Source of the DNA: DASQPR01 sp963727415
GTDB taxonomy: Bacteria > Actinomycetota > Actinomycetes > Mycobacteriales > Micromonosporaceae
Direction: 5' to 3'
DNA length: 64,000 nucleotides
Assembly (NCBI GenBank): GCA_963727415.1
Contig: CAVSGF010000003.1
Span: forward strand, 1,302,001 to 1,366,000
Made by a program: the position numbers and the translations under genes. Shown here in pieces: positions 18,534 to 26,685 of this stretch (the stretch's first letter is position 1; each line of letters begins with the position of its first letter). The notes under the pieces were generated by a model, which had not been told where the DNA came from, searched no databases, and saw nothing but the letters and a program-made list of their open reading frames with translations.

Positions 18534-18612
18534 TTGTCCGCCTTTTCCCATGAACGATTTAGCTGCGGCTCAAACCATAGGTGGCCGGTACGACAGCCCG
18601 AAGACTTGCGGC

Positions 18613-19410
18613 ATGACACAGAACACGAGACGGAAGACCACGGCGGCCGTTGACCAGTTCCGTGGCCTTCACCGGTCGGGAGCACCGTTGGTCCTGGTGA
18701 ACGCCTGGGACGTGGCGAGCGCCCGGATCGTCGTCGCGACCGGCGCTCCGGCGGTCGCGACCACCAGTGCGGGGGTTGCCTGGAGCCTGGGCCGCCCGGA
18801 CGGCGACGCGCTCGACCGGGATCTGGCGGTGGCCATGATCCGTCGGATGGCGGCGGCGGTTGAGGTGCCCGTGACGGCGGATATCGAGTCGGGTTTCGGC
18901 GCGACTCCGGCGGACGTCGCGGTCACCGTGCGCGCGGTCGCCGAGGCCGGAGCGGCCGGCATCAACATCGAGGACGGTACCCGCGACATCCGCGAGCACG
19001 CCGATCGGCTGGCGGCGATTCGTGAGTTGCCCGTGTTCGTCAACGCCCGAATCGACACCTACCTGCGCGGGTCGGGCGACATCGCGGACGCGATCCGGCG
19101 CGCGCACGCCTTCCTCGACGCCGGCGCGGATGGTGTCTTCCTCCCCGGCGTATCTGACGCGACCAGCATCGCGACCTTGGTGGCGGAGATCCCGGCACCG
19201 CTCAACATTCTGGTCGGACCCGGCTCGCTGACGGTCGGCGCGCTCGCCGACTTGGGGGTCGCGCGGATCAGCCTGGGTTCGTCGGTGGCGCAGGCGGCGT
19301 ACGCCGTGGCCGAGCACGCGGCGCATGAGGCGTACCGGACCGGCACATACGAGGCGGTCGCCGGCGGCCTCGACTACACGGCGCTGAATACGCTGCTCGG
19401 ACGGGCCTGA
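18613..19410 (+). CDS. Isocitrate lyase/PEP mutase family enzyme
   Basis: The superfamily cleaves or forms C-C or P-C bonds next to a carboxylate, using Mg2+. The 265-aa protein has LVLVNAWDVASARIVVATGA, VPVTADIESGFGATPADVA (metal/substrate loop), INIEDG and PVFVNARIDTYLRGSGD. The strict isocitrate lyase KKCGH motif is absent, which places it in the short 2-methylisocitrate-lyase/phosphonomutase-like group. Many actinomycete members are annotated only as 'isocitrate lyase/phosphoenolpyruvate mutase family'. It is divergent from a DUF5937/ArsR regulator. The substrate is not determined. Confidence 0.8.
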   Translation: MTQNTRRKTTAAVDQFRGLHRSGAPLVLVNAWDVASARIVVATGAPAVATTSAGVAWSLGRPDGDALDRDLAVAMIRRMAAAVEVPVTADIESGFGATPADVAVTVRAVAEAGAAGINIEDGTRDIREHADRLAAIRELPVFVNARIDTYLRGSGDIADAIRRAHAFLDAGADGVFLPGVSDATSIATLVAEIPAPLNILVGPGSLTVGALADLGVARISLGSSVAQAAYAVAEHAAHEAYRTGTYEAVAGGLDYTALNTLLGRA

Positions 19411-19412
19411 CG

Positions 19413-19967
19413 TCAGTTCATCGTGGGGTCGGCTGGGAAGATCGCCACGGCCGCGGTGAGGCCGCCCTGCCGTCGCAGCACCATGGGCCACAGGTCGTCC
19501 GGCCGCTCCACGAACGCGTCCGAAGGCAGCGCGTCGAAGACGAACCATGATCCGGTAGCGATCTCGGCTTCCAGCTGCCCTTCGGACCAGCCGGCGTAGC
19601 CGGCGAACACGCGCACGCTGGCGATCTTGTCGCTCATCTCGCTCGGATCCTGCGACAAGTCGAGAGTGCCCACGGAGCCGGAGACCCGATTGAAGCCGGA
19701 GATAAGCCCGGTCGCGCTTCGTGACCGGGCTAGACAGATGGCGGCTTCCGGCTGGACCGGCCCACCTTCGAAGACCACGGACGGCTCACCGGCCAGGGTG
19801 CCCCACCCCTCCAGCACATCGGCCACCGTGACCTCGGTGGCGCGATTGAGCACCACCCCCAGCGATCCGCCGGGTTCGTCGGCGACCAGCAGCACCACGG
19901 TCCGCTCGAAGTTGGGGTCTTTCAACGCCGGAGTCGCCACGAGCAACTGCCCTGTTCGCGACTCCAT
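19413..19967 (-). CDS. YqgE/AlgH family protein
   Basis: A 184-aa member of the UPF0301 family, whose biochemical role is unknown. Family landmarks are GQLLVATPALKDPNFERTVV near the start, GSLGVVLNRAT, VFEGGPVQPEAAICL, RVFAGYAGWSEGQLEAEI and GSWFVFDALPSDAFV. I use the ATG at 19967 with AGGGGGG a few bases upstream; the GTG two codons earlier would abut that site too closely. It is convergent with the PEP-mutase gene (2 bp apart) and divergent from the MTA phosphorylase gene. Confidence 0.85.
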   Translation of the reverse strand: MESRTGQLLVATPALKDPNFERTVVLLVADEPGGSLGVVLNRATEVTVADVLEGWGTLAGEPSVVFEGGPVQPEAAICLARSRSATGLISGFNRVSGSVGTLDLSQDPSEMSDKIASVRVFAGYAGWSEGQLEAEIATGSWFVFDALPSDAFVERPDDLWPMVLRRQGGLTAAVAIFPADPTMN

Positions 19968-20069
19968 CGTCACCCCCCTGAACCGCCGGCCTCACCAGAA
20001 ACTTACGACACCGTTAATGGCCCGCCTCGCACACTAGCCTGCCGGTGCCGTCACGGTTAGGGTCTGTCC

Positions 20070-20873
20070 GTGAGTGCGCTTGCGGACGTTGCGGTGATCG
20101 GCGGATCCGGCCTGTATGTTCTGCTCGACCAGGCCGAAAATCACAAGATCGACACGCCGTACGGGCCACCGTCCGACGAGATCACGGTTGCGTCGGTGGG
20201 CGGCACCCGGGTGGCGTTCCTGCCTCGTCACGGCCGGGCCCACCAGCTTCCGCCGCACAAAATCCCTTACCGGGCAAACCTGTGGGCACTGCGCAGCATC
20301 GGAGTCCGCCAGATCCTGGCACCGTGCGCGGTCGGTGGCCTGCGCCCCGAGCTGGGGCCGGGCTCGTTCGTGGTGCCGGACCAGCTCATCGACCGGACCA
20401 GCGGCCGGATCCAGACGTTTTACGACGTTGGCGCCGTGCACGTGAACTTCGCCGAGCCGTACTGCCCGGCGGGCCGGGCGATCGCGCTCGACGCGGCCGC
20501 GCGCCATGACGTGGCCGCGACCGACGGCGGCGCCATGGTGGTGATAGAGGGTCCGCGGTTCTCGACCCGCGCCGAGAGCAAGTGGTTCACCGCGATCGGC
20601 GGCGCGGTGGTGAACATGACCGGGCATCCGGAAGCGATCCTGGCCCGCGAGCTGAACCTCTGCTACACGGCGATCGCTCTGGTCACCGACCTGGACGCCG
20701 GCGTGGAAGGTGATCACGGGGTGACTCAAGAAGAGGTGTTCCGGGTGTTCGCCGAGAACACCGAGCGTCTGCGTTCAGTATTGCTGGACGCGGTGACGCG
20801 GCTGCCCGCCGAGCGCACGTGCGCCTGCGGGCATGCCCTGGACGGCCTGACGCTCCCGTTCGACCTGCCGTAG
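20070..20873 (+). CDS. mtnP: S-methyl-5'-thioadenosine phosphorylase (MTAP/PNP family)
   Basis: The enzyme splits methylthioadenosine with phosphate, giving adenine and methylthioribose-1-phosphate (methionine salvage). The 267-aa protein begins VAVIGGSGLY. It has FLPRHGRAHQLPPHKIPYRA (phosphate and sugar contacts), PCAVGGLRPELGPGSFVVPD, EGPRFSTRAES and NMTGHPEAILARE. It starts with GTG at 20070. The histidine after MTG and the usual length fit MTAP rather than a trimeric purine phosphorylase, but specificity between MTA and purine nucleosides cannot be settled from sequence. Its end is 3 bp from the convergent sensor kinase gene. Confidence 0.83.
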   Translation: MSALADVAVIGGSGLYVLLDQAENHKIDTPYGPPSDEITVASVGGTRVAFLPRHGRAHQLPPHKIPYRANLWALRSIGVRQILAPCAVGGLRPELGPGSFVVPDQLIDRTSGRIQTFYDVGAVHVNFAEPYCPAGRAIALDAAARHDVAATDGGAMVVIEGPRFSTRAESKWFTAIGGAVVNMTGHPEAILARELNLCYTAIALVTDLDAGVEGDHGVTQEEVFRVFAENTERLRSVLLDAVTRLPAERTCACGHALDGLTLPFDLP

Positions 20874-20876
20874 CCG

Positions 20877-21854
20877 TCAGGGACCGGCAGGCAACCGGAC
20901 CAGGAACTGGCACCCGTCACCGACGTTGCGTACCGCGACCTCGCCGTGGTGGGCTTCCACCAGGCCGCGGACGATGGCCAGGCCGAGGCCACCGCCTGGT
21001 CCGTCGTGGTCATGGTTGGTCGCCGGCGTACGCGCGACCTCGCCCCGGAACGCCACATCGAACACACGCGGCAGATCTTCTTCCGGGATACCACCGCACG
21101 CGTCGGTCACCGACAGCCACCCACCCTTGTCGTCACGGCCGCCGGAGATGGTGACCGAGCCGTCTGACGGGGTGTACCGGATGGCGTTGCGTAGCAGGTT
21201 GGCGACGATTCGGGCGAGTTCCGGCTCGCTCCCACGCACCGACGGCCACTCCGCCGGATCGGCATGCAGGGTAATGCGCTTGGCGGTGGCCAGCGGTTCG
21301 GCCGAGGCGACGGCGTCGGAGACCACGTCACCGAGCGGCACGTTGCCCAGCGACAGTCTCATCGCCCCGGCATTGATCCGGGACAGCTCGAACAGGTCGT
21401 CGACGAGCTGGGCCATCCGGTCGGTCTCTACCCGGATCCGGCGGTGGTAGTCGGCGACGGTCGCCGCGTCGGTCACCACACCGTCCTCAAGGGCCTCCGC
21501 CATGGCTCGCATGCCGGCCAGCGGCGTACGCAGGTCGTGCGAGACCCACGCGACCAGCTCGCGCCGGCTCGCCTCGATGGTGCGCTCGCGAGCGCGCGCC
21601 TCGTCCGCCCACATGGCGTCGTGGGCCAGACGGCGGCCCAGCCAGACTCCGACGGACAGGCTGATCGCGCCGGTGATCAGCAGTACGACGCCGAGCACGT
21701 TGAGGTCGTGCGTCTCGATGAACATGCCCTTGGCGACCGCGACGATGCCGGCGTACGCGGTCAGCAGCGTGACGGCCAGAAGCAGGCAGATGTGCGCGGT
21801 GATCGACCGGCCGCGTATCAGGCGGTGAGCGATGGCGCCCGGGATGGCCACCAC
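20877..21854 (-). CDS. OmpR-type system sensor histidine kinase
   Basis: Two membrane helices lie at about residues 20-42 and 52-72, with little between them, followed by a HAMP-less linker. The HisKA domain has RRELVAWVSHDLRTPLAGMR, whose histidine is phosphorylated. The HATPase domain has LLRNAIRYTP (N box), LSVTDACGGIP (G1) and GGGLGLAIVRGLVEAHHGEV (G2). The GTG at 21854 opens the frame, but the residues before it (LALLGAVV) are also hydrophobic and there is an out-of-frame ATG at 21886 right after the regulator's stop. One indel near 21870 could therefore have cut off the true start. It is downstream of, and co-directional with, its regulator. Confidence 0.82.
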   Translation of the reverse strand: MVAIPGAIAHRLIRGRSITAHICLLLAVTLLTAYAGIVAVAKGMFIETHDLNVLGVVLLITGAISLSVGVWLGRRLAHDAMWADEARARERTIEASRRELVAWVSHDLRTPLAGMRAMAEALEDGVVTDAATVADYHRRIRVETDRMAQLVDDLFELSRINAGAMRLSLGNVPLGDVVSDAVASAEPLATAKRITLHADPAEWPSVRGSEPELARIVANLLRNAIRYTPSDGSVTISGGRDDKGGWLSVTDACGGIPEEDLPRVFDVAFRGEVARTPATNHDHDGPGGGLGLAIVRGLVEAHHGEVAVRNVGDGCQFLVRLPAGP

Positions 21855-21896
21855 GACGGCGCCGAGCAGCGCCAGGCCAGCAGCATGGTCGCTATG

Positions 21897-22601
21897 TCAT
21901 GCATGGCTGGCCGGCTCGAATCGGTAGCCCACGCCCCATACGGTAACGATCCGGATCGGGTTGGCCGGGTCCGGCTCGATCTTCTCGCGGAGCCGTCGTA
22001 CGTGGACCGTGACAGTCGAGTGGTCGCCGAACGTCCAGCCCCACACCGAGTCAAGCAACTCGGTCCGGCGGAAGGCCCGGCCCGGGTGGGACATGAAGAA
22101 CACCAGCAGATCGAACTCGCGTACGGTCAGGGACAGCCCGCCGCCACCTCGCATGGCCACCCGCCGCACCGGATCCACGACCAGGTCGCCGTCGACCAGC
22201 AGGTTGCTTTCGGTGGCCGCGGACGTCTCGGTCCCGACCGCCCGCCGCAGCACCGACTGCACCCGAAGCACCAGTTCCCGCGGTGAGAACGGTTTGGTCA
22301 CGTAGTCGTCGGCGCCAAGCTGGAGCCCGAGCACTCGATCGGCCTCCTCGCCCAGCGCGGTCAGCATGATGACAGGTACGGCGCTGTTGGCTATCCGCAG
22401 CCGCCGGCACACTTCCAGGCCGTCGATGCCGGGCAGCATCAAGTCCAGCACGACCAGGTCGGGCTGGGTCCGCTCGAAGGCGCTGAGGGCGCCATTTCCG
22501 TCGGCCGCCAGCGCCACCTCGAAACCGGCCCGTTCCAGGTAAAGCCGGACGACGTCGCTGACGGTCGGATCATCGTCGACTACGAGTACACGTTGCCCCA
22601 C
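21897..22601 (-). CDS. OmpR/PhoB-family response regulator
   Basis: A 234-aa regulator. The receiver starts MGQRVLVVDDDPTVSDVV, carries the phospho-acceptor in PDLVVLDLMLPGIDGLEV, and has the conserved lysine in ADDYVTKPFSPREL. The C-terminal winged helix shows LTVREFDLLVFF and STVTVHVRRLREKIEPDP followed by TVWGVGYRFEP. It precedes its sensor kinase by about 10-40 bp and is probably the first gene of the pair. Targets are unknown. Confidence 0.88.
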   Translation of the reverse strand: MGQRVLVVDDDPTVSDVVRLYLERAGFEVALAADGNGALSAFERTQPDLVVLDLMLPGIDGLEVCRRLRIANSAVPVIMLTALGEEADRVLGLQLGADDYVTKPFSPRELVLRVQSVLRRAVGTETSAATESNLLVDGDLVVDPVRRVAMRGGGGLSLTVREFDLLVFFMSHPGRAFRRTELLDSVWGWTFGDHSTVTVHVRRLREKIEPDPANPIRIVTVWGVGYRFEPASHA

Positions 22602-22787
22602 GGTTCGAGACTAGAGCGCGGCTCGGCCGGAGCCCGGGCGGCCGGGGCGGAGTTCCGCGATCCGTAAGCTTGTCCCCGGGTCGGCGACCCCGGCGCCGCC
22701 GTCATCACGAGCCGGTCTGCGACGCGTGGGCAAGCGGTCCGATGCTGTGAACGGTGGCGTTTCGCCCGGCGCGGCCGGCCCCGCCGC

Positions 22788-24521
22788 TCAGGACGCCGTG
22801 CAGGGCTGCCCGTTCAGCTTGAAGCCGGTCGCCGGGCGAGGCTCGGACCGGTGCGCCTGCCCGAGCCCGCGACCGCCGGACTGATCGTTGCCCGTCTCGC
22901 TTCCGGCGCCATCGCCCGCGTCATTCGTCGCCGATTCGGTGTCCGTCAACCGGCCCAGGAACCCGAGGGAGATCGCGCCACCTGGCGGAAGCGTTGCGTT
23001 GTAACTGACGTCCTCCACCGTGACCTTGCGGCCCTGTTGCGACCATTGACCGTTCCAGCCGCCGTTGATCCGGTCACCCTTGGGCAGCGTGAACTGCAGC
23101 CGCCAGCCGGTTATCGCCATCTCGGAGGTGTTCGCCAGGGTGACCAGCGCGGCGTACCCGAATAGCCAGGTCGCCGTGGTCCGGTACGAAACGCGGCAGG
23201 CCACCGTCGCCGCGTCCGGCGCGTCGGCGATGCCGATCTTGTGAGGGCTCGGCTGGGTGACCGCCGGCAGCTTTGGCTCGTCGGCGGCCGGCCCGTCGGT
23301 CGCGGTCCCGCCCGGCCCGTCGGTAGCCGGCCGATGCGATGGAGCCGGCGCGCCGATGCCTCCGTCTGAGGATCCGACCTCCGACAGTCCAAGACATCCG
23401 ACAAGCACCAGCATCAGCAGCGCCGGCAGGATGAACATGCCGTGCTGACGGCGCTGGGGCCGGGTAGGCGAACTCTTGTTCCGGCTCTCGACCGGGACCG
23501 TCGACGACTCCACATCGATCGGTTCGTGCACGGTCGGGCGAAGTTCGGCATGGCCCTCCGAAAATCGGGTCAGCACTCTCGTCGCGGCGTAGCCGCCGGC
23601 GCCCATCCGGATGGTTCGCGGCGCGCGGCGGTCGCCGTACCGGGCCATCTCGGCAAGTGTCACGTATGCCCGGGCGCTAGCGGGCCGCTGGCCCGGGTCG
23701 ACGCAAAGGCATCGCTGGCACAACTCGGCGACGGCCAGGGGCAGGCCCGCGATCGGCGGCATCGGCGCCGGCGGAACGTACCGGTGGGCGCTCACCAGTT
23801 CCTTGGTGCTGCCGCCGGGCCACGGCAGGCGTCCGGTCAGGCTCTGGTAGAGCACGATGCCGAGGCCGTACACGTCGGTGGCGGGCTGTGCCAGGTCACC
23901 GGAGAGGCGCTCGGGCGCAAGGTACGCCGGGGTACCGAACACCACCCCGTCGGTGCAACAGTCGCCGGTGGACGCCGCCACCCCGAAGTCGATTACCTTG
24001 ACACCGTCCGCCGACAACATGATGTTGCCCGGGGTGATGTCGCGGTGGACAACGCCGTACTGGTGGGCGGTAGCCAGCGCCGCCGCCACCTGAGCGCACA
24101 CACCGACCGCGGCCGGCCAGGACATGGGCCCGCGCTTGAGCACTTGCGCGAGGGACTCGCCGTCGACCAGTTCCATCACGATGTACGGGGTAGGCCGTCC
24201 AGAGCCGTGCCGCATCTCGGTGCTCTCGCCATAGTCGTACACGGTGGCGATGTGCGGATGGGACAGCCGTGCGATCGCCATCGCCTCGCGGCGCACCCGA
24301 CCTGCGACCGTGGGATCGTCCGGGTCGATGTTCAGGACCTTGACTGCGACCGGCCGGCCGAGCAATTCATCCTGGCCGCGCCATACGACTGACATCCCGC
24401 CACGGGCCAGCGGCGCGATCAGGCGGTACCGACGGTCCAGCAGCAGGCCAGTCGATTCGGGGCTCGGATCGCTCGTGGCCACCACGAATTCAGGGTCGCA
24501 TATACCAATAAACCAGCTCAT
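22788..24521 (-). CDS. Ser/Thr protein kinase with extracellular CBM2 module
   Basis: A 577-aa membrane kinase. The cytosolic kinase domain spans about residues 30-295: glycine loop LARGGMSVVW, ATP lysine K61, catalytic VVHRDITPGNIM (D161), and DFG at 178-180. One transmembrane helix (about 361-381) follows. A Pro/Gly-rich linker leads to an extracytoplasmic domain from about 430 that reads as a family-2 carbohydrate-binding module: CRVSYRTTATWLFGYAAL, GWRLQFTLPKG, NGGWNGQWSQQG and the closing GFKLNGQPC, with the two end cysteines. A 35-residue acidic/Gly-rich insert interrupts the module. The start at 24521 (MSWFIGICDPEF) is 54 bp from the divergent SRPBCC gene. It probably senses a polysaccharide or wall glycan. 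Confidence 0.85.
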   Translation of the reverse strand: MSWFIGICDPEFVVATSDPSPESTGLLLDRRYRLIAPLARGGMSVVWRGQDELLGRPVAVKVLNIDPDDPTVAGRVRREAMAIARLSHPHIATVYDYGESTEMRHGSGRPTPYIVMELVDGESLAQVLKRGPMSWPAAVGVCAQVAAALATAHQYGVVHRDITPGNIMLSADGVKVIDFGVAASTGDCCTDGVVFGTPAYLAPERLSGDLAQPATDVYGLGIVLYQSLTGRLPWPGGSTKELVSAHRYVPPAPMPPIAGLPLAVAELCQRCLCVDPGQRPASARAYVTLAEMARYGDRRAPRTIRMGAGGYAATRVLTRFSEGHAELRPTVHEPIDVESSTVPVESRNKSSPTRPQRRQHGMFILPALLMLVLVGCLGLSEVGSSDGGIGAPAPSHRPATDGPGGTATDGPAADEPKLPAVTQPSPHKIGIADAPDAATVACRVSYRTTATWLFGYAALVTLANTSEMAITGWRLQFTLPKGDRINGGWNGQWSQQGRKVTVEDVSYNATLPPGGAISLGFLGRLTDTESATNDAGDGAGSETGNDQSGGRGLGQAHRSEPRPATGFKLNGQPCTAS

Positions 24522-24559
24522 ATGATCTGCGGAAGTCGTGGGCAACTCGTTTTCATGCG

Positions 24560-24577
24560 ATGTACCATTTGGTACAT
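24560..24577. promoter_or_regulatory. Perfect 16-bp palindromic operator, probable TetR site
   Basis: TGTACCATTTGGTACA at 24561-24576 is two perfect 7-bp arms around TT; the outer A and T extend it to 18 bp. It runs into the ATG of the SRPBCC gene at 24576. The second gene of that operon encodes a TetR regulator, and arms of this length are typical of TetR operators, so autoregulation is likely. Confidence 0.7.
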
Positions 24578-25010
24578 GAACTACGTGACCACAATCGACA
24601 CGAGTGCTGACCTGGCCACCACCTGGCGCGCCGTGACCGACGTCGAGTCTTGGCCGCAGTGGACGGCATCGATGACGTCGGTGACGCTGCTCGGCGACGC
24701 CGGCCTGACAACCGGGGCGCGCGCCCGGGTCAAGCAGCCGAAATTGCCGACCACGATATGGCAGGTCAGCGAGTTGCGGGACGGTGAGGAGTTCACCTGG
24801 GTGGCGCACTCGCCCGGTGTGCGTACCGCCGGGCGCCATCTGCTGTCTCGCAATCCCGATGGAACCACCCGCATCACGCTCGAAATCGACCAGCGCGGGC
24901 CGCTCGCCGGCCTCGTCGGCGCGTTGCTGGGCGGCCTTACCCGGCGCTACCTGGACCTCGAAGCGAAGGGGCTGAAGGCGGCCAGCCTGGCGACCGGCTC
25001 CAGCACGTGA
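24576..25010 (+). CDS. SRPBCC (START/polyketide-cyclase-like) protein
   Basis: The 144-aa protein has the helix-grip signatures TIDTSADLATTWRAVTDVES, WPQWTASMTSVTLL and GARARVKQPKLP, with the long C-terminal helix GLVGALLGGLTRRYLDLEAK. Such proteins bind small hydrophobic ligands or lipids. The start ATG at 24576 lies inside the operator palindrome and has no Shine-Dalgarno sequence, so the transcript may be leaderless. It overlaps the TetR gene by 4 nt (GTGA). The pair looks like a ligand-inducible unit in which the SRPBCC protein handles the compound that TetR senses; that is inference. Confidence 0.75.
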   Translation: MNYVTTIDTSADLATTWRAVTDVESWPQWTASMTSVTLLGDAGLTTGARARVKQPKLPTTIWQVSELRDGEEFTWVAHSPGVRTAGRHLLSRNPDGTTRITLEIDQRGPLAGLVGALLGGLTRRYLDLEAKGLKAASLATGSST

Positions 25011-25567
25011 CCGGCGGCCGCGACGGTCTACTGGATCGCTGCGTCGGGGCCTTGATGCGCCGTGGCATCGGCGAGGCGAGCTTGCGCGAGATCGCGGCCG
25101 AGGCCGGGTCCAGTCACCGGATGCTCATCTACCACTTTGGTTCGAGGGATGGGCTGCTCGCGGCCGTGGTCGGCCGCGTCGAGGAGCAACAGCGTGCGGT
25201 CCTCGCAACGCTGCCGGGTGACGTCACGGACGTCTCGCGGTTGTTCTGGCAGCGATTGACCGACCCGGCGCTCGCGCCGGCCGAACGGCTGTTCTTCGAG
25301 ATCTACGCCCGCGCCCTGCATGACACCGAATGGTCGCAGTCATTCCGCGAGGCCGTCATCGACGCCTGGGAGCGGCCGCTGGTCGCTTTGTACCGGCGGC
25401 TCGGTGCCCGCGGCTCGCAGGCTCGGGCGCATGCGCGGCTGGGTCTGGCAGTCACCCGGGGTCTCATCCTCGACTTGCTGCTCACCGGCGACCGAGCCGT
25501 CGTCGATGGCGCGATGGAACGGTTCGGCGCCATGGTCGCCGCCGATCTCGGCACACAGGACCGGTAG
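25007..25567 (+). CDS. TetR-family transcriptional regulator
   Basis: A 186-aa protein. The N-terminal helix-turn-helix is IGEASLREIAAEAGSSHRML followed by IYHFGSRDGLLAAV, the TetR pattern with the usual Y-H-F-x-S/G-x recognition stretch. The C-terminal ligand domain is all-helical and includes LFFEIYARALHDTEW. The GTG at 25007 overlaps the stop of the SRPBCC gene. The 16-bp palindrome at 24561 is its most likely operator, so it probably represses its own operon and possibly the divergent kinase gene. The ligand is unknown. Confidence 0.82.
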   Translation: MTGGRDGLLDRCVGALMRRGIGEASLREIAAEAGSSHRMLIYHFGSRDGLLAAVVGRVEEQQRAVLATLPGDVTDVSRLFWQRLTDPALAPAERLFFEIYARALHDTEWSQSFREAVIDAWERPLVALYRRLGARGSQARAHARLGLAVTRGLILDLLLTGDRAVVDGAMERFGAMVAADLGTQDR

Positions 25568-25665
25568 CCGCGATGGGTGGGCGGCGTGCCGGCAATCCAC
25601 CATCGCATCGCGGAGTGCCACGCCGTAGGCCGGCGCTCCGCGGTGCCGCGGACCGGCCGGCCAGG

Positions 25666-25724
25666 GTATATGCGGGGCCGGAACCGGCCGCCGTATATGC
25701 GGGGCCGCCGTATATGCGGGGCCG
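25666..25724. repeat. Three direct copies of GTATATGCGGGGCCG
   Basis: The 15-mer occurs at 25666-25680, 25693-25707 and 25710-25724. The first and third are followed by GAACCGGCCG, so the region is a partial tandem array with spacers of 12 and 2 nt. It lies between the TetR gene and the tmRNA terminator and is not coding. Confidence 0.7.
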
Positions 25725-25741
25725 GAACCGGCCGCGAAAAC

Positions 25742-25780
25742 GGTGAACGGCCCCGACCGTCATGGTCGGGGCCGTTCACG
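25742..25780 (-). terminator. Terminator hairpin of ssrA
   Basis: On the minus strand GTGAACGGCCCCGACC pairs fully with GGTCGGGGCCGTTCAC around a 5-nt loop, 8 nt after the tmRNA 3' end, and is followed by CGTTTTCG. The 16-bp stem is very stable. Confidence 0.8.
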
Positions 25781-25787
25781 CTGGCCG

Positions 25788-26153
25788 TGGAGGCGCCGGG
25801 AATCGAACCCGGGTCCTCCGCCGCATAAGCAGGGCTTCTCCGAGCGCAGCTTGCTGTGTCAGCCTCGGCCCTCCCGATCACGCAAGCAAGTCGGGATGAC
25901 GGGCCCAGTCACGATTAGTCTCGCCGCACGGTCCCCGTGACAAGGGCCGCTTGGCCAGTCCCCTAGCTGACGCCGGTTACCAGGCCGGAGACACTCCTGG
26001 ACCGACGGCCGTTACTCGATGCTTAGGCAGCGAGAACGAGCGAGCGCTGATTCTTGGCGCTTATTGTTTTCCAACGACGATTAACGAGACGACGTTGGCT
26101 TCCTCGGCTCGCTTCACCTGCCGCAGCGCACAGAGTCGAAACCTGTCGCCCCC
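25788..26153 (-). ncRNA. ssrA: tmRNA
   Basis: tmRNA with SmpB rescues stalled ribosomes and tags the unfinished protein. The 5' end GGGGGCGACAGGTTTCGACT (from 26153) and the 3' end GGTTCGATTCCCGGCGCCTCC form the tRNA-Ala-like acceptor arm, including a G:U third pair. The tag frame on the minus strand runs from GCC at 26058 to TAA at 26023 and encodes AKNQRSLVLAA. The final LAA is the standard degradation signal, though VLAA is less usual than ALAA. The length is 366 nt. smpB lies just upstream in the same direction and a strong terminator follows. CCA is not encoded. Confidence 0.9.
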
Positions 26154-26208
26154 GGCGGGTAATGCTTGTCTAGCTTATCCGCACACATCAACGCGCGTCA
26201 CGCGGGAT

Positions 26209-26685
26209 TTAATCCATGCCCTTCTGACGGCGGCCGAGGGCCCGGTTGATCTCCCGGTCAGCATCCCTGCGGGCCAGGTCCTGCCGCTTGTCGTAGGCCT
26301 TCTTGCCGCGTGCCAGCCCGATCTCGACCTTGGCCCAGCCGTCGGAAAAGTACAGCGACAGCGGCACCAGCGTCAGGCCGCTCTCGCGAACCTTGGTGGT
26401 CAGCTTGTGCAGTTCGCCACGGTGGAGCAGGAGCTTGCGGGTCCGGCGCGGCTCGTGGTTGGTCCAGGTGCCCTGTGTGTACTCCGGGATATGCACAGCG
26501 TGCAGGAATAGCTCGCCATTGCTCTCCTGGGCGAACCCGTCGACCAGCGAGGCGCGGCCGGCGCGTAGTGACTTGACCTCGGTGCCGGTCAGCGCGATGC
26601 CGGCCTCGATCGTCTCCAGGATGGCGTAGTCGTGACGCGCCCGCTTGTTGGACGCGACCACCTTGCGGCCCTTCTCCCGGGGCAT
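26209..26685 (-). CDS. smpB: SsrA-binding protein SmpB
   Basis: SmpB binds the tRNA-like part of tmRNA and brings it to stalled ribosomes. Landmarks are VVASNKRARHDYAILETIEA near the start, GTEVKSLRAGRASLVDGFAQ, HIPEYTQGTWTNHEP and the C-terminal tail ARGKKAYDKRQDLARRDADR. The start at 26685 (MPREKGRKVV) has GGGAGGTGA directly upstream; the open frame extends further but is not conserved. The length of 158 aa is normal. It is immediately upstream of the tmRNA gene and follows ftsX, the usual actinobacterial order. Confidence 0.95.
   Translation of the reverse strand: MPREKGRKVVASNKRARHDYAILETIEAGIALTGTEVKSLRAGRASLVDGFAQESNGELFLHAVHIPEYTQGTWTNHEPRRTRKLLLHRGELHKLTTKVRESGLTLVPLSLYFSDGWAKVEIGLARGKKAYDKRQDLARRDADREINRALGRRQKGMD

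Noticed and set aside
19974..20069. SAM-type riboswitch upstream of the MTA phosphorylase gene
   Set aside because: The gap is under 100 nt, shared with the divergent yqgE gene, and has no recognisable conserved riboswitch core.
25666..25724. Possible CRISPR array from three direct repeats
   Set aside because: Only three 15-bp copies with spacers of 12 and 2 nt, no cas genes, and part of the spacer sequence is itself repeated.
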